A stretch of DNA of 9,574 nt, taken from assembly GCA_030151105.1 (NCBI GenBank), contig JASLEN010000306.1, positions 1-9,574 of the forward strand. The letters run 5' to 3'. Below the pieces are notes generated by a model. That model had not been told where the DNA came from, searched no databases, and saw only the letters and a program-made list of their open reading frames with translations. This document shows, one piece after another, positions 6,862 to 9,574 of this stretch. Within the stretch, counting starts at the first letter, position 1, and each line of letters opens with the position of its first letter. The stretch comes from Dysgonomonas sp. GTDB lineage: Bacteria > Bacteroidota > Bacteroidia > Bacteroidales > Dysgonomonadaceae. Position numbers and translations under genes: made by a program.

Positions 6862-7033
6862 CTGACATAATGTAAGTAGGCTCGTTGAATGCAGTCTGTT
6901 TGACATGTTTTATTCTTTCATTTTTCTTGCAAAATCAATGAATTTATGAATAACTTAGTAGGAGTATTTATAGAATGAATCAATCGTTGTATGAATTTAA
7001 GATGATAAAAGAATAATCTTAATACTACTAAAT

Positions 7034-8581
7034 ATGAAAAAAAATATACTATCATTTATCACTATTAAGCTACTGATATGGGTATTCATTATTGCATTTG
7101 CACTTGTATTATTAGATTTAAGTCTAAGAGGCTGGATATCCTATTGGTGGATTAGCATACCTTTAGTATTGGCTGTATTATGTTTTTATGATAGCTTTAT
7201 TCAAAAGAAACACTCTTTGTTGAGCAATTACCCTCTACTTGCACGACTGAGATATGTCTTTGAATCTGTACGTCCTGAGTTTCGTCAATACTTTTTCGAG
7301 AGTGAGTTGGATGGAAAACCCTTCAATAGACGCCAAAGGTCTATTGTCTATCAACGAGCTAAGAATGTGAAACAAACTATTTCGTTTGGTATGCAAGATG
7401 ATCCTGAGCGTATTGGATATGAGTGGGCAGCCCATTCGATTTACACTAAAAAAGCCAACAGTGAAAATCTAAGAGTGACGGTAGGAAGTAGCCAATGCCA
7501 GCAACCATATAGTTTGAGTGTACTAAATGTCAGCGCTATGAGCTATGGAGCATTAAGTAAAGCGGCTATCACAGCACTCAATGAGGGAGCAATGAAAGGT
7601 CAGTTTGCACATAATACAGGTGAAGGTGGAATTAGTGACTACCATTTAAAAGGAGGTGATCTTATTTGGCAGGTAGGTACAGGCTATTTTGGATGTAGAA
7701 ATGATGAAGGGAAATTTTCAGCAGAACTCTTTGCTGAAAAATCTAAACTAGCTAATGTGAAAATGATCGAAATCAAAATATCACAAGGTGCTAAACCTGG
7801 ACATGGGGGGCTTCTACCTGCTGAAAAAAACACACCAGAGATTGCAAAGATAAGACATATAGAACCTTATACTACAGTACATTCTCCAACATCACATAGC
7901 GCATTTTCTAATGCAACAGAACTCTTGCAGTTTGTAAAACACTTGAGAGAGTTATCTGGAGGCAAACCAATCGGCTTCAAAATTTGTATTGGACGTCAAA
8001 AAGAATTTCTAGACATATTGGATGCAGTAAAAGAAACAGGAATTATACCTGATTTCATTACTGTAGATGGAGCTGAAGGCGGAACAGGTGCTGCACCACT
8101 AGAGTTTATTGATAATCTGGGAATGTCACTATCCGATGCTCTTGCATTCGTTAGCTTCGAATTGATAAAATATGGATTGCGAGATGAAATTAAAATATTG
8201 GCATCTGGAAAAATAATTACAGCTTTTGATATTGCACGTGCCATAGCTCTAGGCGCTAATGCTTGCTATAGTGCGCGTGGAATGATGTTTTCTTTGGGGT
8301 GTATTCAAGCTTTGCGATGCGATAATGGAAATTGCCCTGTGGGAATTGCTACGCAAGATAAGAAACTCTATCGTGGACTCGACATCACAAACAAAAGTGA
8401 GCGAGTAGCTAATTATCATCGAAATACTCTTTCAGCACTTGCCGAATTTATAGGAGCTTGTGGAGTAGAGAAATTGAGTGAAGTTAGACCTGACTTCTTC
8501 TTCAAACGAACAGAATACAATAAGAATGAAAGTTTTCAAAATATGTATTTCAAAAAGAGAATAGAAGATTACGAAAAGTAA
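7034..8581 (+). CDS. Membrane-anchored FMN-binding glutamate synthase family protein
   Basis: A 515-residue protein equivalent to the central/FMN part of glutamate synthase large subunit, without the N-terminal glutamine amidotransferase domain and without the GXGXG domain. Two hydrophobic segments (about 10-28 and 35-52) form an N-terminal membrane hairpin, with the catalytic domain after it probably cytoplasmic. Visible core motifs are 'NVSAMSYGALS' near 165-175, 'NTGEGG' near 194-199, 'SQGAKPGHGGLLP' at 250-262, 'TVDGAEGGTGAAP' at 343-355, and the 3Fe-4S cysteines C423, C429 and C434 (C-x5-C-x4-C, ending CPVGIATQD). Thus FMN and cluster binding look intact. Without the ammonia-generating domain the reaction is uncertain: it may use free ammonia, another 2-oxo acid, or act as an oxidoreductase with an unknown electron partner. 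No gltD-like NADPH subunit is nearby. The gene stands alone, ending in a very strong hairpin. Confidence 0.87.
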   Translation: MKKNILSFITIKLLIWVFIIAFALVLLDLSLRGWISYWWISIPLVLAVLCFYDSFIQKKHSLLSNYPLLARLRYVFESVRPEFRQYFFESELDGKPFNRRQRSIVYQRAKNVKQTISFGMQDDPERIGYEWAAHSIYTKKANSENLRVTVGSSQCQQPYSLSVLNVSAMSYGALSKAAITALNEGAMKGQFAHNTGEGGISDYHLKGGDLIWQVGTGYFGCRNDEGKFSAELFAEKSKLANVKMIEIKISQGAKPGHGGLLPAEKNTPEIAKIRHIEPYTTVHSPTSHSAFSNATELLQFVKHLRELSGGKPIGFKICIGRQKEFLDILDAVKETGIIPDFITVDGAEGGTGAAPLEFIDNLGMSLSDALAFVSFELIKYGLRDEIKILASGKIITAFDIARAIALGANACYSARGMMFSLGCIQALRCDNGNCPVGIATQDKKLYRGLDITNKSERVANYHRNTLSALAEFIGACGVEKLSEVRPDFFFKRTEYNKNESFQNMYFKKRIEDYEK

Positions 8582-8600
8582 GAACACAATGATATACTTT

Positions 8601-8640
8601 AAAAATGGTAGTGGTTGATCTTCAATCACTACCATTTTTT
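8601..8640 (+). terminator. Very strong hairpin terminator after the glutamate-synthase-like gene
   Basis: An 18-bp stem (8601-8618 with 8622-8639, one G-T wobble pair, 3-base loop TCT) begins 20 bp after the stop codon. The right arm ends in six T residues, as in an intrinsic terminator. Confidence 0.88.
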
Positions 8641-8745
8641 ATATCAGAACTGATATATTGTTTAACATGCTGTTATACAACATTAAGAAGAAGGTGTAAC
8701 TGGCTATATATTAACATTGTGCATTTTGAATCAGTTCGTATATTG
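8640..8745. promoter_or_regulatory. Cluster of short palindromes upstream of the small membrane protein gene
   Basis: TATATCAG-aa-CTGATATA (8640-8657) is a perfect 8-base inverted repeat, and TAACA-tgc-TGTTA (8663-8675) a 5-base one. ATCAGTTCGTATATTG (8730-8745) looks like a degenerate direct copy of the first site's right side (ATCAGAACTGATATATTG). This spacing suits operators for the gene at 8802, but no promoter matching TAnnTTTG was found and the A/T-rich context makes chance palindromes likely. Confidence 0.25.
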
Positions 8746-8801
8746 CCTATATTTATAACAAGATCTTTTAGATAGTGATTAACCTCAAAAAATATAGAGC
8801 T

Positions 8802-9068
8802 ATGAATACAATGCATACATCCAACACAACATCGTGGAGACCAAAAGTAGCATCATTAATAATTCCTATACTTATTACTATTTTGGTTGCCATCCTATTC
8901 TTCAAGTTGCTTACAACTTATCAGCTAGTTGGTTCTGGTATTTTGTTGTCTGTGATCGTATTATCTCTTGGAATAGGAGAACTTAAAGACTTGCCGAACA
9001 AAGATATAGCTATTTTATGGGTATCAGCTATCCTTTACAATGCCTATCTCTTGAGTTCTGTTTTTTAA
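8802..9068 (+). CDS. Small integral membrane protein, unknown function
   Basis: An 88-residue protein that I do not recognise. After a polar, Thr/Ser-rich N-terminus ending in 'SWRPK' (about 11-15), three hydrophobic segments can be seen: about 16-38 (VASLIIPILITILVAILFF), 42-60, and 68-87, with a short charged turn 'GELKDLPNKD' between the second and third. The last residues are hydrophobic to the stop. A GTG at 8775 in the same frame would add nine residues, but ATG at 8802 has the A-rich upstream context usual here, and a further ATG at 8811 is also possible. It is a lone gene between the 8601-8640 terminator and the convergent PlsC-like gene. The clear membrane-helix pattern supports a real gene rather than a chance frame. 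Confidence 0.65.
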   Translation: MNTMHTSNTTSWRPKVASLIIPILITILVAILFFKLLTTYQLVGSGILLSVIVLSLGIGELKDLPNKDIAILWVSAILYNAYLLSSVF

Positions 9069-9084
9069 CTAATTAAATAATTGC

Positions 9085-9127
9085 TAATAGCTCCATGTAA
9101 ATTATACTGATTTACATGGGGCTATTA
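9085..9127. terminator. Shared hairpin between convergent genes, probable bidirectional terminator
   Basis: An 18-bp stem (9085-9102 with 9110-9127, one T-G wobble pair, 7-base loop TATACTG) lies in the 83-bp gap between the stop codons of the membrane protein and the convergent PlsC-like gene. Neither side has a clean T run, so termination efficiency is less certain than for the other hairpins. Confidence 0.6.
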
Positions 9128-9151
9128 AAATATATTCGACCTGATGGTTAT

Positions 9152-9574
9152 TTATTCATTAAGACTACTCTTAATTATATTTCGAACATCATCCATCAAT
9201 TTTGGTAAATCATCAGCAGTCAAGCCCTCTGTTGGTATAGGATCATGAAATGTGAGTGAAATATCATGCCGCTTCATTATTTTAGAACCTATCGACAGTA
9301 TGTCGTAAGCTCCATAAATTGTTAGTGGTACAATTGGTAGTTTTAAACTGAGTGCAGTCTGAAAAGCTCCTTTCTTAAACTCAGCAACTTTGCCGTCTGG
9401 AGTTCGATGCCCTTCAGGAAAAACAACAGTTGAAATACCATCTTTCAAGGTTCCTCGCATCTGTCTCATGGTATCAACAATTCCTTTGCGACTACTATTG
9501 TCCACAAAAACATGTCCATCCTTTTCTGAATCATCTCCCTCTAGTGGCATCTTTTTCTTTTCTCCTTTCATCAG
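9152..9574 (-). CDS. 1-acyl-sn-glycerol-3-phosphate acyltransferase (PlsC) family protein, C-terminal part
   Basis: The frame stays open to the window edge, so the N-terminal part, including the NHxxxxD catalytic motif, lies outside. The ATG at 9571 is an internal methionine. The visible 140 or so residues align with PlsC from just after block I: 'GHVFVDNSSR' (block II), 'STVVFPEGHRTPDGKVAEFKKGA' (block III, in the family usually FPEGTRS), and 'LPIVPLTIYG' (block IV). PlsC transfers an acyl group to lysophosphatidic acid to make phosphatidic acid at the inner membrane. Two positions differ from the classical motifs: Asn where block II usually has Arg (FVDN) and His in FPEGHR. Related acyltransferases act on other lipids, such as ornithine lipids, so the exact acceptor is open. 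The gene converges on the small membrane protein gene. Confidence 0.85.
   Translation of the reverse strand: MMKGEKKKMPLEGDDSEKDGHVFVDNSSRKGIVDTMRQMRGTLKDGISTVVFPEGHRTPDGKVAEFKKGAFQTALSLKLPIVPLTIYGAYDILSIGSKIMKRHDISLTFHDPIPTEGLTADDLPKLMDDVRNIIKSSLNE

Noticed and set aside
6975..7016. 13-codon leader ORF (MNQSLYEFKMIKE) preceded by AGGAG, 17 bp before the glutamate-synthase-like gene
   Set aside because: It is short, has no run of regulatory codons and no alternative hairpins around it, and Shine-Dalgarno matches carry little weight in Bacteroidetes; chance is the simpler explanation.
7996..8244. 82-codon minus-strand open frame
   Set aside because: It is antisense to the FMN-binding core of the glutamate-synthase-like gene, whose motifs are well conserved.
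8432..8635. 67-codon minus-strand frame rich in hydrophobic residues
   Set aside because: It looks like a membrane peptide, but it starts within the terminator hairpin and is mostly antisense to the 3' end of the glutamate-synthase-like gene.
1..9574. Mobile element, phage, defence system or CRISPR array
   Set aside because: No transposase, integrase, toxin-antitoxin, nuclease or regularly spaced repeat was seen, and composition looks even across the window.

Overview
The window looks like a chromosomal segment of an AT-rich member of the Bacteroidetes, most likely order Bacteroidales. The evidence is the A/T-rich start contexts with little Shine-Dalgarno signal, sites resembling the Bacteroidetes -7 element TAnnTTTG in the one long intergenic region, a relaxed lipobox in the small lipoprotein, and the types of protein present (XRE-cupin regulator beside an ACSM-like acyl-CoA ligase, Gram-negative choloylglycine-hydrolase-type enzyme, ModF-like tandem ATPase). 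Genus cannot be read from the sequence. No tRNA, rRNA, CRISPR array, insertion sequence or phage gene was seen; this is mostly ordinary core or semi-core chromosome.

Layout. Bases 1-2472 (+): the 3' end of an RluA/RluD-type pseudouridine synthase, an XRE-cupin transcriptional regulator and an AMP-forming acyl-CoA ligase, closely spaced and closed by a strong hairpin (2479-2510). Bases 5411-2539 (-): a very tight three-gene operon of a ketopantoate-reductase-family enzyme, a ModF-like protein with two ABC ATPase domains and a small lipoprotein. The first two genes abut (TAGATG) and the last two overlap by 4 bp (ATGA). Bases 5412-5746: a 335-bp divergent intergenic region with candidate promoters for both directions and a 17-bp bulged hairpin in the leader of the next gene. 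Bases 5747-6799 (+): a secreted choloylglycine-hydrolase-family (bile salt hydrolase/penicillin V acylase-like) N-terminal nucleophile amidase, followed by a 15-bp terminator hairpin. Bases 7034-8581 (+): a membrane-anchored, stand-alone FMN/3Fe-4S glutamate-synthase-like protein, followed by an 18-bp terminator. Bases 8802-9068 (+): a small three-helix membrane protein of unknown function. Bases 9574-9152 (-): the C-terminal part of a PlsC-type acyltransferase, convergent with the membrane gene across a shared hairpin.

How the genes may work together. The regulator and ligase pair is the most readable functional unit: a cupin effector domain probably senses a carboxylate or acyl metabolite and controls its activation to a CoA thioester. 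The panE-ModF-lipoprotein operon is clearly co-translated, but its joint role is not obvious; it is the part of the window least explained by known biology. The remaining genes appear to be individual transcription units, each bounded by its own hairpin terminator. A loose CoA/acyl/amide theme (acyl-CoA ligase, ketopantoate reductase, acyltransferase, amidase) can be noticed, but nothing in the sequence ties these units together. I did not find a clear-cut novel system; the best leads are the tight operon with its half-degenerate tandem ATPase and the structured leader of the amidase gene.
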